Positions 25,885-35,567 are shown, numbered from the stretch's first letter. The stretch is DNA of 42,431 bases from CAZQSL01 sp964595945 (GCA_964595945.1 CAZQSL010000015.1:1-42431); one strand, 5' to 3'. Program-made: numbers and translations. The notes: generated from the sequence alone by a model not told the origin.

Positions 25885-25897
25885 CGTGTGGCCTCCA

Positions 25898-27874
25898 TCA
25901 GGATAGAGTGAAGAAAAAAGTGGCGCCGTTGCCGACGGAGCTTTCGGCCCAAATCCTGCCGCCGTGACGCCGGATTATGCGTTGCACGATTGCAAGCCCG
26001 ATGCCATTGCCGTCGAAATCTTTTGCTGCGTGGAGCCGTGAAAAGGCACCGAAAAGTTTGTTGTAATAAGCCATGTCAAATCCCGCTCCGTTGTCTCTGA
26101 CGAAATAGACTGGGGATGCGCCGGGTGTTTCGATGATGCCGAACTGTACCTCTGCCGTCTGGTTTTTGGATGTGAATTTCCATGCGTTGCCGATGAGATT
26201 GTGCAGTGCTATCTTGATGAGTGAAGCGTCTGCTCTGGCTGGCATGGGACTGTCTGACGTATAGGTCACGTCACGGCCGGGGTGATCCTGCCTGATGTTT
26301 GTGACGACACTGTCCGCGATAGTGGCGAGGTCAAGGGGAGCAAGATTCATGCCGGAGCGGGAGATGCGCGAGAGGCGCAGCAGATCGTCGATGAGGGTGC
26401 TCATGCGGATGGTGGCATTTCTGATCCGTCGTAAATAGTCCGCTGCAGTAGCGTCGAGCGAATCGGCGCAGTCCTCGACGAGCGCCTGACTGAAACCATC
26501 GATACTCCGCAAGGGGGCGCGAAGGTCGTGCGACACGGAGTACGAGAAGGCTTCAAGCTCCTGATTGGCCATTTCAAGTTGTGCCGTCCGCTCCTGCACC
26601 CTATTTTCGAGGATTTCATTCATATTCTTGATTTCTTCTTCTATTTCCTTGCGCTCGGTTATATCCTCGCAGAATGCGAGAACTTTTTCGCGGCCGCCGA
26701 TAATCGCGCTCTTCAGATACACTTCAGTCCAGAACTCTCTGCCTGATTTCGAGCGGCAGTGCCATTCAAATGCCATCGGCTTTTCGTAGATTGCCTTGCT
26801 CATCATGCGGTAGACATCTTCCTGCGTGAAATGAGAGTGTGTGCCGCTGAAGTCATTCACTCCCATTTGCAGTGCTTCTTCGCGCGTCACCTCGAACATG
26901 TCGAGTACGCTCTGGTTGACGTCTTCACATGCTTGCTGCGAGATATTGTGCACAAATATCGCGTCAGGGCTTTCGTCGAAGAGTTCTCTGTAGCTCTGTT
27001 CGGAGTATTTTAACTGTTCTTCGATCTTTTTGAGATGTGTGATATCCCATCCCTGCGCGAGCAGAAACGCGATGTCACCGTTTCTGTCCCTGACTGGAGC
27101 GAGCGAAAAATCCACCACGTGTTTTTCGCCGTCGGAAGAGTAATGGACCGTTTCATATTTGATACTATCGCCGGCGGCGGCATTTTTGATCGCGTCGCGA
27201 AGCTGTTCGACTATCGCGTTGTCGTGTGTCCACCATGCTGTTTCCCAGAATGGTTTGCCGATCTCTTCCGATTGTATCCGCCCTGTCATGGAAAGCGCGG
27301 TGTTGTTGGCTTCGAGCAGTATCCCATCGGTGGAAATCACGCCCACAAGCTGCGTGAGCTGTTCGAAAAATGAACGGTATTTATTGTCACTGAGGTGCAG
27401 TTCGCGGATTGCCTGCCTCTCGGCCGTGATGTCCCTGAATGTCATTATGACGATTTGTCTGGACTCGACGACGAGGGGTTTCAATGCCACAATCATTTCC
27501 CTGAGTGATTTGTCGTCAGGTGATGTATAGTGCCATTCGAAATGCAGTGTGCGTCCGTCGATTGCGTGACGAATACTGTTAAGGTAAGTTTCCCTGAATT
27601 GTGTGGTATCCGAGTGGTCGGAAATGGTCCTGACGGCAGCCTGGTCAAGCGTGACGCCTTTGAAAAACGATTCTGCGGGGTGATTGAAAAACAGTGTCGT
27701 ATATTCAGTCGTGAAAATGATGCAGGGATCCACGATGGAATCAATTATCATCTGGAGTGGGACACCAGCATAATCGAGAGTTCTTTTCCGTCCCGGCAGC
27801 AAGGACTGGACGAGCATCGCGAGCGAAGCTCCAGCGATGACGCAGATGATAATCTTGATAAATGTCACGGCCAT
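25898..27874 (-). CDS. Membrane-anchored multi-PAS sensor histidine kinase
   Basis: 658 residues. One N-terminal membrane helix (VTFIKIIICVIAGASLAMLV) is followed by a short cytosolic linker. Three PAS domains lie at ~40-160, ~165-290 and ~295-410, each ending in a typical PAC segment (FRDITAER, GWDITHLKK, CEDITERKE). Next is a coiled coil, then HisKA with YSVSHDLRAPLRSIDGF (His is the phospho-acceptor). HATPase_c has NLIGNAWKF, DNGAGFD and GNGIGLAI. All kinase motifs are intact. With no periplasmic domain, it probably senses a cytosolic or membrane signal such as redox state through PAS. Its partner is the receiver protein 13 nt downstream. The ATG is preceded by GAGAGG. Confidence 0.92.
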   Translation of the reverse strand: MAVTFIKIIICVIAGASLAMLVQSLLPGRKRTLDYAGVPLQMIIDSIVDPCIIFTTEYTTLFFNHPAESFFKGVTLDQAAVRTISDHSDTTQFRETYLNSIRHAIDGRTLHFEWHYTSPDDKSLREMIVALKPLVVESRQIVIMTFRDITAERQAIRELHLSDNKYRSFFEQLTQLVGVISTDGILLEANNTALSMTGRIQSEEIGKPFWETAWWTHDNAIVEQLRDAIKNAAAGDSIKYETVHYSSDGEKHVVDFSLAPVRDRNGDIAFLLAQGWDITHLKKIEEQLKYSEQSYRELFDESPDAIFVHNISQQACEDVNQSVLDMFEVTREEALQMGVNDFSGTHSHFTQEDVYRMMSKAIYEKPMAFEWHCRSKSGREFWTEVYLKSAIIGGREKVLAFCEDITERKEIEEEIKNMNEILENRVQERTAQLEMANQELEAFSYSVSHDLRAPLRSIDGFSQALVEDCADSLDATAADYLRRIRNATIRMSTLIDDLLRLSRISRSGMNLAPLDLATIADSVVTNIRQDHPGRDVTYTSDSPMPARADASLIKIALHNLIGNAWKFTSKNQTAEVQFGIIETPGASPVYFVRDNGAGFDMAYYNKLFGAFSRLHAAKDFDGNGIGLAIVQRIIRRHGGRIWAESSVGNGATFFFTLS

Positions 27875-27987
27875 TTGGTTTCACCCTCTCACATACATAC
27901 CTGCGGGCGATGAAAGGAACGGATATATCCACAAAGATGGATCAATAACAACAACAGTTTTTCAGACGAAAAGTTTCTCGGAGGAAA

Positions 27988-29151
27988 TCATATCTGTTGA
28001 ACGATGGCGATGATGTCGCCGCCATAGATAGCGGCGCGTTTGGAGCCGACTGTTTCAATGACCGCAAGCTCAGCAGCAGAGCGGGGTTTTCGACGTGCGA
28101 TTTCTTCGATGGCGATGCCGGACAGGACTGCGAGAGGATGAATGTCACGCTGCACGGCAACCTCCGTGCGCCATTTACGCAGACGGTCGACGAGTTCTTG
28201 ATCGTTCCAGTGAACAGATCGTTTGTGTTCGGGGATTTTTCTGGCGGGCGGTTGCCAGTCGGAAGGGTAGCGTGAGCCTTTTCGGATGGCTCTTGTGATG
28301 CCGTCGCCGTATCGCTGGATTATTGCCGGAGGGATGGATTTTACCAGTGACATCTGGTGGATATTGAAGGGATGATTTCTTGCGAGCAGCAGCAGCAGGG
28401 AATTGTCGAGTACTTTGAAAGGAGGAATGTTAAGCCGCTCGGCTGTTTTTTGGCGCCAGACAAACAGCTCATTTATGAAAGGGTAGTCCTCGCGCGATGC
28501 CGTATTGATTCCCTTGATGTCCCATATCTGCTGGTTGCGGTAGGCAGGTTCGAGAGGGGGGCGCTGTTCGAGTCTGTGGCATTCGATCGCGGCTTCCTCG
28601 ACAAGGTTTTTTTCTTCGAGTGCTTTTGCCAGCCAGTCGTGGAGTTCGAGCAGATATTGCGTGTCCTGGCAGAGATACAGCATCTGGTCAAGAGTCAGAG
28701 GCCTTTTGGACCAGTTGCATTTTGTGTATTTTTTCTGGAGACGGAATCCGTGGCATTGCTCGACAAGGTCGGCCATGCCAATATGGGGAAAATTGAGGAA
28801 CTGGGCGGCTACCATTGTGTCGAAAATGTTGGTGGGAGCAAATCCGAAATCTCTCTTGAGCAGCCCGATATCATAATCCGAGCCGTGAAAGACCTTAAGG
28901 ATAGACGTGTCGGAAAAAATCGATTTCAATCCGTCAAGCGGAGGTTCGAGTATGGGGTCGAATACATAATTGTCAGTACGCGTCGATATCTGAATCGCAC
29001 AGACTCTTTCGTTGAAGGCATAGAGACTGTCGCTTTCGGTGTCTACGCCGATTTCCTCAGCCTTTGAGATCGCTGAGATAGCGCACGCGATCTCCTCACT
29101 GCTTTCGAGGTAGTAGGTGGGTTTGGAGAATGTTTCGCTCTTTAGCAACAT
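27988..29151 (-). CDS. rnd: Ribonuclease D
   Basis: 387 residues. The DEDDy exonuclease domain has D37 and E39 in GVDTESDS, D92 in HGSDYD, and Y159-x3-D163 in LYLCQDTQYL. A first HRDC domain follows from ~215 (..LFVWRQKTAERLNIPPFKVLDN..) and a second from ~300 (..VDRLRKWRTEVAVQRDIHPLAVLSG..), giving the standard exonuclease-HRDC-HRDC layout of full length. RNase D trims 3' ends of tRNA precursors and other structured RNAs. It has its own promoter (29229-29258). No ribosome site is obvious upstream of the ATG, so the exact start is slightly uncertain. Confidence 0.93.
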   Translation of the reverse strand: MLLKSETFSKPTYYLESSEEIACAISAISKAEEIGVDTESDSLYAFNERVCAIQISTRTDNYVFDPILEPPLDGLKSIFSDTSILKVFHGSDYDIGLLKRDFGFAPTNIFDTMVAAQFLNFPHIGMADLVEQCHGFRLQKKYTKCNWSKRPLTLDQMLYLCQDTQYLLELHDWLAKALEEKNLVEEAAIECHRLEQRPPLEPAYRNQQIWDIKGINTASREDYPFINELFVWRQKTAERLNIPPFKVLDNSLLLLLARNHPFNIHQMSLVKSIPPAIIQRYGDGITRAIRKGSRYPSDWQPPARKIPEHKRSVHWNDQELVDRLRKWRTEVAVQRDIHPLAVLSGIAIEEIARRKPRSAAELAVIETVGSKRAAIYGGDIIAIVQQI

Positions 29152-29228
29152 CGCGCTGTTTGCCGGGCAGTGGCGGAAAAAGACATGGGATACCGCCAGT
29201 GCAATATCAATGTGTTTTACGTGGCTAA

Positions 29229-29258
29229 TTTATATATAAAATAGTGGCCGGGTGTCAA
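29229..29258 (-). promoter_or_regulatory. Sigma-70-type promoter for rnd
   Basis: On the minus strand a perfect TTGACA (29253-29258) is followed after 18 nt by TATAAA (29229-29234), ~77 nt upstream of the rnd ATG. TATATA at a 16-nt spacing is an alternative -10. Confidence 0.65.
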
Positions 29259-29274
29259 TATTTCGTGAATGTGA

Positions 29275-32200
29275 TTAAAACTTCATCGTAAGTGACATGT
29301 TGAACAGGGTGCCTGAATACGACTTGGACTCAGTGTCGGAATTCCTGTCGTGTTTGACGGTCAGAGATAGCCTGAAACGCTCGTTGAGTTCGCGTTTCGC
29401 CGAAAGCTGATAAGTGGTCCTGAGGATATTTGACGCGGGGGTTTCGTCGGCGCGAAAGAGAATCGCGAGGGTGGTTTTTTCGGATTTGAAGTAGTCGAAA
29501 GTGGAAGTGAATATGTTTTTGTCTGATGTGGACGTACCGTCAGGGTTGCGTATGAAAGACAGTATCGACGCGGATTTGTACCTGTCGCGCAGATAGTTGA
29601 CATAGAGGTCGGCCTTGTTTTGTTCGGAACATGTTGTGGTGGGTATGGCATTTGAGTCGAAGCGGGTTGTTTCGCCCTGTGTGTTACCGTATTCGAGAGC
29701 GCCGTTCCAGCCTTTTGCGGATTCCTTTTTAAAATCCGCGCGGATAGCGGCGGTGGTGTTGGAGGTCGAGCTCTTGAGCTGTACATCGGCGGTCGTGACC
29801 GCGTATGAGGGAGAGAGCAGCCAGTCGGGTGATACGATGTATGAAAGGCGCAGAGCTGCGGAATCGGAACGAGTGTCATCCTGATAATGGCTGGGCTTGT
29901 CCTGACGGTCGAACGTAAGAGCGATCGTCTTGAAGCGCCCCATGGGCTGCGAGAACGCGCCTGCGGAAATTTTGTGCAGTTCCCATGCGTAGGCCGGTCC
30001 ACGGGAGTCTTCGATTTCCTGGGTGTCTGAGCGCACATTGACTGTCCAGACTCTTGTGGGAAGCCATGAGAGGACGATGACATTCGAGTCGGTGGTGGAA
30101 GTGATTGTGGCAGAGCCGGTGGCTGGGGTGATGTCGACCTCGTTGGTGTCGGCGGAAACTTTGAGATTGAGGCTGCCCGAGGGGGCGTAGTTGAGTACAA
30201 TGCCATATTTATCCGTGTTTTGCTGACCGGCGGCAACTGTTGTGTTGCTTGTGAGATCGCGGATTTCGATTGAAGTGTCGGCTGACAGTGTATTGGCGCG
30301 GTTGAGCGGGATATGGGACGTGAGCGTGTGCGAAGTGCGTTCGGTGTCGGTGAGGTGTTCTGCCCGGTTGTCGGTAGTGGTGAGGAGTCCGAACTGATAT
30401 GTGAAAGAGCGGCCACGTCCGAGCGCATACGTGAGAGTCGATGTGATTTCACTGGTGTCGAATTCCACATCCGTATCGAATCCGCCAGCGCTCGTACTGT
30501 CGCGGTACGTTGCGGCAAGTGTATAGGGACGTCCGGAGGGGGTGAGTTTCGCCGCGATGATGATACGGCTGAGTTCGAGATCATTATAAGAGGTCATTGG
30601 CGAAAAATAGAGGTCTTTCTGGATCAATTCGCCGCTGAGCGCCAGTGAGCCGGTATTGAAAGCGGCAGTGAGGCGGGTAGCCGCGCCGGTTTTGTCCTCC
30701 TCGGAAATATCGACCGGGGCGTAGCGGTAGTTGGCAATGATCATGGTGCCTGCCGGCAGGTCGCTGTTGAAATGAACGGTAGTCGTGTTGGCGGACGCGT
30801 CGTTGACTATGACGTAATCGGTGCCGGAGTATTTGCGGGAAACGGAGGATATAGTGTCATTGAAAAATATTTCTTCGGTGCCCGAGATGGGATTGAATTG
30901 CAGGAGGTAGTCGCGTTTTGCCGGATCGGTGACGACGGCGACACGTTCTTCGAGCACCTGAGCGGTTTTGACAGTCGCCCGTGCGGTAGTCTGGGAATGT
31001 TCGGCGGCAAGTGCGAGACGCCCGAGTCTGATGGCTCCGGAATAGTCGCTGACAGTGCGTTTCGAGCCTGACTCACCTGGATTGGTCGCAGGTACTATTT
31101 CATAACTGATTTCCACATGACGGCTGAAACTGTCGTCGGGAGTGACCTCTGGTTTGCGGAAAAGAATGCTGTTGGAGGATTCGATGATCTCGTAGTCGTC
31201 GCCGGGAAACAGTTGGCGGTGTTGTACTCCGTTGATGAAGAGGAACACGGTTTCGGGGCCAGGGTAGATACGTTCGTTGACGAGCGTGTGCTGGGATTCG
31301 CCGTTGCCGCGGATTTCTTCGTTTTCGATGCGCTGGAGATATTTGCGGTTATAGTGATAATAATTGACCCGCACTGACGCGCCGGAGGGGATGACAGAGC
31401 CGGAGGTGAATGTGACTGCGCCTGAGTAGTAGTCGATTGAGTAGTCTGTGATGCGGCCAAGATAGATGGTCGATGATGCGGTCAGGACAGCCACCGTTTC
31501 GCTCTGTGTTTTGATGTAACCGTGGGCGAGGTTGATAGTAGTGGCGGGAGTGGCAAATGTTTCGGATTCTTCGCTCGTGATGTAGGTGCCGGTGCGTGAC
31601 ATGCCTTCTTCGAGGTAAGCTGCCCCGAGTTCATAGTTGGCGCCTCTGGGGGAGAACTTTGCCGATACTCCGTTGAAAGAACCGGTGTTGGAGGACACGA
31701 CGAGGATGGATTCGTAGGAGATATCGACCGTTTCAGTCAAGTCGATATTGCGTGCGAAGGTGATCTGTCCGAGGAAGTAGTCGATAGTGTATTCGGATGG
31801 GGATATCGCGGCTCCGTTGATCGAGACGCGTTCGCTGCCTTCGAGGACAGACGTCGAGCGAAGTGCATAGGGCCCGCGGATATTGCGTCCCTTGAATGAC
31901 TCGGCTGAGGTATTGCTCTTCTCGCGCGAGATAACGGCTCCGAAAGTGAAAGGGCCTGTTTTGTGGATGATGTCGAATCCCTGAATCTGTTTGCGTATTG
32001 CAGTCATGGGTCCAGCGCGGAATTCTCCCTGTACCGTGCCGAGAGACGCGCGTGTCCTGCTGCTTTCGGCCGTGAGATAAAAATCGGGGTCCTGATATGG
32101 CAGATCAATGAACGAACCCGAAATTTTTATCCCGTCGGTGACCATGCGGTTGATGCGCAGACGCGTGTTTTGCTGGAATTTGTCATTGAAGTACAGAAGC

Positions 32201-32739
32201 CCGTTTTGCGAAAGATAGCCGATCTCGTCTCCTGAAGATGACGACGACTGGAATTTCATCTCTACCTCACCCGAAATCGGGTACTGTCGGGGAGCGCGTG
32301 GCGCGGAGATAGCGGGTGTTTCGGTAGCTGCCGGCTGGATGGACTGGGCCTCGGATGTCAGAGGCATCTCTGCAGGGACGGTTTCTCCCGCGGCGTCGAT
32401 CCCTGGATCCAGTTGTACATCAGTGACAGTTGCATCGTCGGCGGATTCCTCAGGCTCTTCGGTGGCGGCGGGTTCTGGCTGTGGTGGTTGTTCAGGCAGT
32501 TCCTCCACAGGATATGCTGGTGATTCGGAGACAGTTTTAGGCAGAGCTATTGGAGTCGTCGAGGGTAATCCCGACTGGCGGGTATCTCCTGTGATGACTC
32601 TCGGGCGGATACTGGCCACATCGTCGGCCGCAAGCAGCGCAATGCACGATAATGCCGCAATCGCTACAATGATAACCGCGATCACGCCGCGCGCTCTCAC
32701 ATTTCCGAAAAAAAAGTTAAAATAACAAGTCCGCATCAT
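29275..32739 (-). CDS. Large predicted outer-membrane/surface beta-protein with repeated strand modules
   Basis: 1154 residues. A signal-like hydrophobic segment (GVIAVIIVAIAALSCIALLA) is followed by ~110 residues rich in Pro, Glu and Ala, a flexible periplasmic linker. From ~155 to ~690 at least four related modules recur, each with a D-Y-x-I-D-Y-x-x-G-x-I-T-F pattern followed by a V-x-V-x-Y-x-Y strand (EYTIDYFLGQITF, DYSIDYYSGAVTF, DYEIIESSNSILF, DYVIVNDASANTTTVHF). The C-terminal ~450 residues alternate polar and hydrophobic residues as in a beta-barrel and end ..LFNMSLTMKF with a terminal Phe. I infer an outer-membrane protein with a repeat plug or surface domain; function unknown. The ATG at 32739 has no ribosome site. 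A GTG at 32700 (N-terminus MRARGVIAVII) is a credible alternative, coupled to a short leader ORF. Confidence 0.8.
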   Translation of the reverse strand: MMRTCYFNFFFGNVRARGVIAVIIVAIAALSCIALLAADDVASIRPRVITGDTRQSGLPSTTPIALPKTVSESPAYPVEELPEQPPQPEPAATEEPEESADDATVTDVQLDPGIDAAGETVPAEMPLTSEAQSIQPAATETPAISAPRAPRQYPISGEVEMKFQSSSSSGDEIGYLSQNGLLYFNDKFQQNTRLRINRMVTDGIKISGSFIDLPYQDPDFYLTAESSRTRASLGTVQGEFRAGPMTAIRKQIQGFDIIHKTGPFTFGAVISREKSNTSAESFKGRNIRGPYALRSTSVLEGSERVSINGAAISPSEYTIDYFLGQITFARNIDLTETVDISYESILVVSSNTGSFNGVSAKFSPRGANYELGAAYLEEGMSRTGTYITSEESETFATPATTINLAHGYIKTQSETVAVLTASSTIYLGRITDYSIDYYSGAVTFTSGSVIPSGASVRVNYYHYNRKYLQRIENEEIRGNGESQHTLVNERIYPGPETVFLFINGVQHRQLFPGDDYEIIESSNSILFRKPEVTPDDSFSRHVEISYEIVPATNPGESGSKRTVSDYSGAIRLGRLALAAEHSQTTARATVKTAQVLEERVAVVTDPAKRDYLLQFNPISGTEEIFFNDTISSVSRKYSGTDYVIVNDASANTTTVHFNSDLPAGTMIIANYRYAPVDISEEDKTGAATRLTAAFNTGSLALSGELIQKDLYFSPMTSYNDLELSRIIIAAKLTPSGRPYTLAATYRDSTSAGGFDTDVEFDTSEITSTLTYALGRGRSFTYQFGLLTTTDNRAEHLTDTERTSHTLTSHIPLNRANTLSADTSIEIRDLTSNTTVAAGQQNTDKYGIVLNYAPSGSLNLKVSADTNEVDITPATGSATITSTTDSNVIVLSWLPTRVWTVNVRSDTQEIEDSRGPAYAWELHKISAGAFSQPMGRFKTIALTFDRQDKPSHYQDDTRSDSAALRLSYIVSPDWLLSPSYAVTTADVQLKSSTSNTTAAIRADFKKESAKGWNGALEYGNTQGETTRFDSNAIPTTTCSEQNKADLYVNYLRDRYKSASILSFIRNPDGTSTSDKNIFTSTFDYFKSEKTTLAILFRADETPASNILRTTYQLSAKRELNERFRLSLTVKHDRNSDTESKSYSGTLFNMSLTMKF

Positions 32740-32761
32740 CGACGCCAGTAGTGATCATCAT
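32717..32761 (-). CDS. Possible 14-codon leader peptide before the outer-membrane protein
   Basis: A strong GGAGG is followed after 7 nt by an ATG opening a short frame (MMITTGVDDADLLF, stop TAA at 32717-32719). This frame differs from the main gene. The best ribosome site in the region therefore belongs to this small frame and not to the annotated start at 32739. It ends 16 nt before the GTG at 32700, which would allow re-initiation there. The GGAGG is also the 3' arm of a small hairpin (32769-32786), so its access may be controlled. The sequence supports the site; expression is inference. Confidence 0.35.
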   Translation of the reverse strand: MMITTGVDDADLLF

Positions 32762-33159
32762 TCGACCGCCTCCGATCTCTCGGAGGATAGGAAATTGTAA
32801 CACTACAGGGCACATTCGCGCCATAGTTGCGCACTCTTGGCTTGATCACATTGAAAGTTGCGCGTTTGACGATTGTCCATCAAATGACTTTAGGGTATCC
32901 ATGAAATTCAGTTGTTCGTACAGCAACTGTATTACCCTTCGCTCAGAATGGCAGGCGTTTCTCACCCACTATACAGTGGTTTTGTATCAATTGGGGCAAC
33001 GTTCACTTTATGAATCCAAATGCGGCAATAAAATAGAGATTGCCGCATTTGGATCACGAATCATCTCACATCGAAAAACAGCTTTTGCATGGCTGGCGTT
33101 GTATCTTTCATGATTAGGGATAGTATATATTTGTATCAATAACAGTGCACGGTGGCACC
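32740..33159. other. Intergenic region between divergent genes, with two hairpins
   Basis: About 420 nt separate the outer-membrane protein gene (-) from the Cache kinase gene (+). It holds CCTCCGA/TCGGAGG around a 4-nt loop (32769-32786), masking the leader ribosome site, and a perfect 16-bp inverted repeat at 33014-33054. On the minus strand TACAAT lies just upstream of the first hairpin but has no good -35. An open frame of 120 codons (32751-33113, +) has no ribosome site and no recognisable protein character, and is not called. Nothing else was recognised. Confidence 0.6.
33014..33054. repeat. Perfect 16-bp inverted repeat
   Basis: ATCCAAATGCGGCAAT (33014-33029) and its exact inverse complement (33039-33054) flank a 9-nt loop (AAAATAGAG). 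There is no U-tract on either strand. It lies ~105 nt before the kinase ATG and could be a regulator site, an RNA hairpin or a small mobile repeat. Confidence 0.75.
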
Positions 33160-35565
33160 ATGATAAATTCACATCAATCAGTATCGAACAGGAATCTGGC
33201 GGTTAAACTTGCCGCGATTTACTCACGTATCGTCATTACGGCGCTTTGCTTTTTCACCGCAATAATGATTGCCATGACGATTAAGCAGTACTCGGATATT
33301 CGCGGCCAGGTCATCAAGCATGCTATCGATGACCTCAAAGAGCGCGGTAACGAAGCGGATTATCTGATTATGAATGCCGCTGAAGATATACTTGAAACAA
33401 AATTGTGGGCAGAAAATTTTATCGCAGTCTATTCAGGCAGTGGTATTTCATCTGAAAAGCTGCCGACTGCTCTCAAGACGAATACGGAAACGGGCGGGGA
33501 TTTTGTTCGCGATGATATCGAAAACCGCAAAGCATTTGGCAGTATATTTTTTGAAGGCAATTTGCATCGGTGCGACAGGGACACCATGAGGTCTCTGCAC
33601 ATGGCTGTCAGATTGTTTGAAATAAACAGCTTCAATCACTATGCTCCGCCTGATTTCAAATGGAGCGAAATGTATCTTGCAAATGGCGTCAGTGTACTTT
33701 TCCCTGCTGCGGACGCTGACACTGCCAGGATGATCAGAGACAGGAAAACGATTCGCGACATGAAAGAGTATTTCCGTTCTGCCAGGGGCCGCAAATCCGC
33801 AGATTATCGTAGCGCCAATGTATGGAGCGAACCTTACATGGATGGACACACTTTGATGATAACCAGCGGCTCACCGATATATATTGGAGACAACTATTAC
33901 GGGATTGTATCTGCCGAAATGAAGTTGAAGTTTCTTGACCAGTTTGTCAAGAATCCCGATACGGCTAATACCCAGATTATGATTGTCAACAGAAAAGGAA
34001 AGATACTCGCATCTACAGATGAAAACCATGCAGGAAACGACATAAGCGGAGTTATGACTGGTAGCAATATTAGCCAGGCGTTATCTCTTGTGAGATCGTC
34101 CAGTCCTTTGACATACAATAAGGTTGGAAGTGTCATCGCCATCTCGTGTGACATAAATGATTCAGAGTGGCTAATGGTCAAGCTGATTCCTGAAAAAGAT
34201 GTATTTGGCAAGATTTTACCCGGGGCGCTTTTCGGTGCGATTACGGTAGGATTGTTGCTCGGGTTTCTCATCGCTGCCAATCGAGTGCTGAATCACTATT
34301 TCGTCAATCCGGCGGTGAGTTTTGTTGATTTTATCCAGAAAGAAGCGATTGAAGGGGACTTCTCTCCGCCTGATGTTCCGGGCGTCTGGAAGGAATGGTT
34401 CGAAGCAGTTTCAGACACGCTTGCACTCAAGTCCATAGCTGCAAATCTTCCCGGAGCAATATTTCAGATACGTGGAAAGGATGGCAATGACGCTCGCGTG
34501 ACTCTTGTGAGCCGGGGAGGGGGCAATGCAACTGATACTTTCGACGATAACAATGTGTCAAGCACTGTGCCTTTTGATATTGGAGACAAAGGTTTCAGAA
34601 TCGCGCTCGATGCTTCTGCCAAGTCAATGAAACGGGGTACCGTTGAAGTAGCCATGGACGATGAAAATGGCCATCGCCGGTGGACAAGGGCAATTTTCAG
34701 TCCCCAGAAGACTGGAGGTGGCGATATTGTCTGGAGTGGGTTGATGCTGGACATTACGGATCGCGTAATGCTTGAAGAAGAACTGCGAAAGCATCGCGAT
34801 GGGCTCGAATTGATAGTGTCGGAAAGGACGGAAGAACTGCGGCGGATAAACGAGATGCTGCGCCATGAGATAGAAATACGCATGAAATCGGAATCTGCAC
34901 TCAGGTCGAGCGAGGAGAGAACGAAAAATCTGTCGAGGAAAATAGTTGAGTCGCAGGACGAAGAACGATCGCGCCTGTCACGCGAGCTGCACGACGAAGT
35001 CGGACAACAAATCGCGGCCGTATTGTTTTATCTCACAGTGCTGAAGCAAAACGAGACGGTTTCACCAGAATCGCTGACAGCTATCGAGGGGATGGTAAAA
35101 GGGCTTGGGGAAAGCATTCACGTCATTTGCCGGGGACTCCAGCCTATGACTATCGGGAAGTTCGGACTGATCCCTGCGATTAAAATGATGATATGGGAAT
35201 TTTGTGAGATTTTCGACAAGGACATAGTACTTGACGTGGAAAAAGCTGCCGGCGAACCGGACGATGTTGTGAGCGGAGTTGTCTACAGAATTATTCAGGA
35301 GGCACTCACGAATGCTTTGCGTCATTCGGAGGCGACGGAGATTTCCGTGGCTCTGTATGTCGATCCATTCATAACCCGCCTGACGGTGAAGGACAACGGT
35401 GTCGGATTCGATATCGACAGTCCGGGATCAGGAAACAGGCTCGGATTAAACGGAATGAAACAGCGAGCCAAGCAGGTGGGCGGGACGCTCGGCATTGACA
35501 CGAGGCCCGGTAATGGAGTAACAATTACATTCACCGTCGGCAATGCCGAATATGTGGAGGGTTGA
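33160..35565 (+). CDS. Membrane sensor histidine kinase with Cache-type periplasmic domain (NarX/LiaS class)
   Basis: 801 residues. Membrane helix 1 lies at ~22-44 and a large extracytoplasmic domain of ~300 residues follows (..AEDILETKLWAENFIAVY.. and ..SEPYMDGHTLMITSGSPIY..YYGIVSAEMKL), a double-Cache-like ligand sensor. Membrane helix 2 lies at ~350-372 (GALFGAITVGLLLGFLIAA). A PAS-like segment to ~530 is followed by a coiled coil. The HisKA_3 domain has DEERSRLSRELHDEVGQQIA with phospho-acceptor H611, and HATPase_c has IIQEALTNALRHS, DNGVGFD and GNRLGLNGMKQRA. This kinase class pairs with LuxR-type regulators, and one follows immediately. The ATG at 33160 has GGTGG 4 nt upstream; a GTG at 33145 is less likely. 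Probable signals are small organic or amino acids, by analogy with Cache domains. Confidence 0.9.
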   Translation: MINSHQSVSNRNLAVKLAAIYSRIVITALCFFTAIMIAMTIKQYSDIRGQVIKHAIDDLKERGNEADYLIMNAAEDILETKLWAENFIAVYSGSGISSEKLPTALKTNTETGGDFVRDDIENRKAFGSIFFEGNLHRCDRDTMRSLHMAVRLFEINSFNHYAPPDFKWSEMYLANGVSVLFPAADADTARMIRDRKTIRDMKEYFRSARGRKSADYRSANVWSEPYMDGHTLMITSGSPIYIGDNYYGIVSAEMKLKFLDQFVKNPDTANTQIMIVNRKGKILASTDENHAGNDISGVMTGSNISQALSLVRSSSPLTYNKVGSVIAISCDINDSEWLMVKLIPEKDVFGKILPGALFGAITVGLLLGFLIAANRVLNHYFVNPAVSFVDFIQKEAIEGDFSPPDVPGVWKEWFEAVSDTLALKSIAANLPGAIFQIRGKDGNDARVTLVSRGGGNATDTFDDNNVSSTVPFDIGDKGFRIALDASAKSMKRGTVEVAMDDENGHRRWTRAIFSPQKTGGGDIVWSGLMLDITDRVMLEEELRKHRDGLELIVSERTEELRRINEMLRHEIEIRMKSESALRSSEERTKNLSRKIVESQDEERSRLSRELHDEVGQQIAAVLFYLTVLKQNETVSPESLTAIEGMVKGLGESIHVICRGLQPMTIGKFGLIPAIKMMIWEFCEIFDKDIVLDVEKAAGEPDDVVSGVVYRIIQEALTNALRHSEATEISVALYVDPFITRLTVKDNGVGFDIDSPGSGNRLGLNGMKQRAKQVGGTLGIDTRPGNGVTITFTVGNAEYVEG

Positions 35566-35567
35566 CT

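Noticed and set aside
32751..33113. 120-codon open frame on the plus strand in the divergent intergenic region
   Set aside because: It has no ribosome site and no recognisable protein pattern, and it crosses both inverted repeats. It looks like chance openness.
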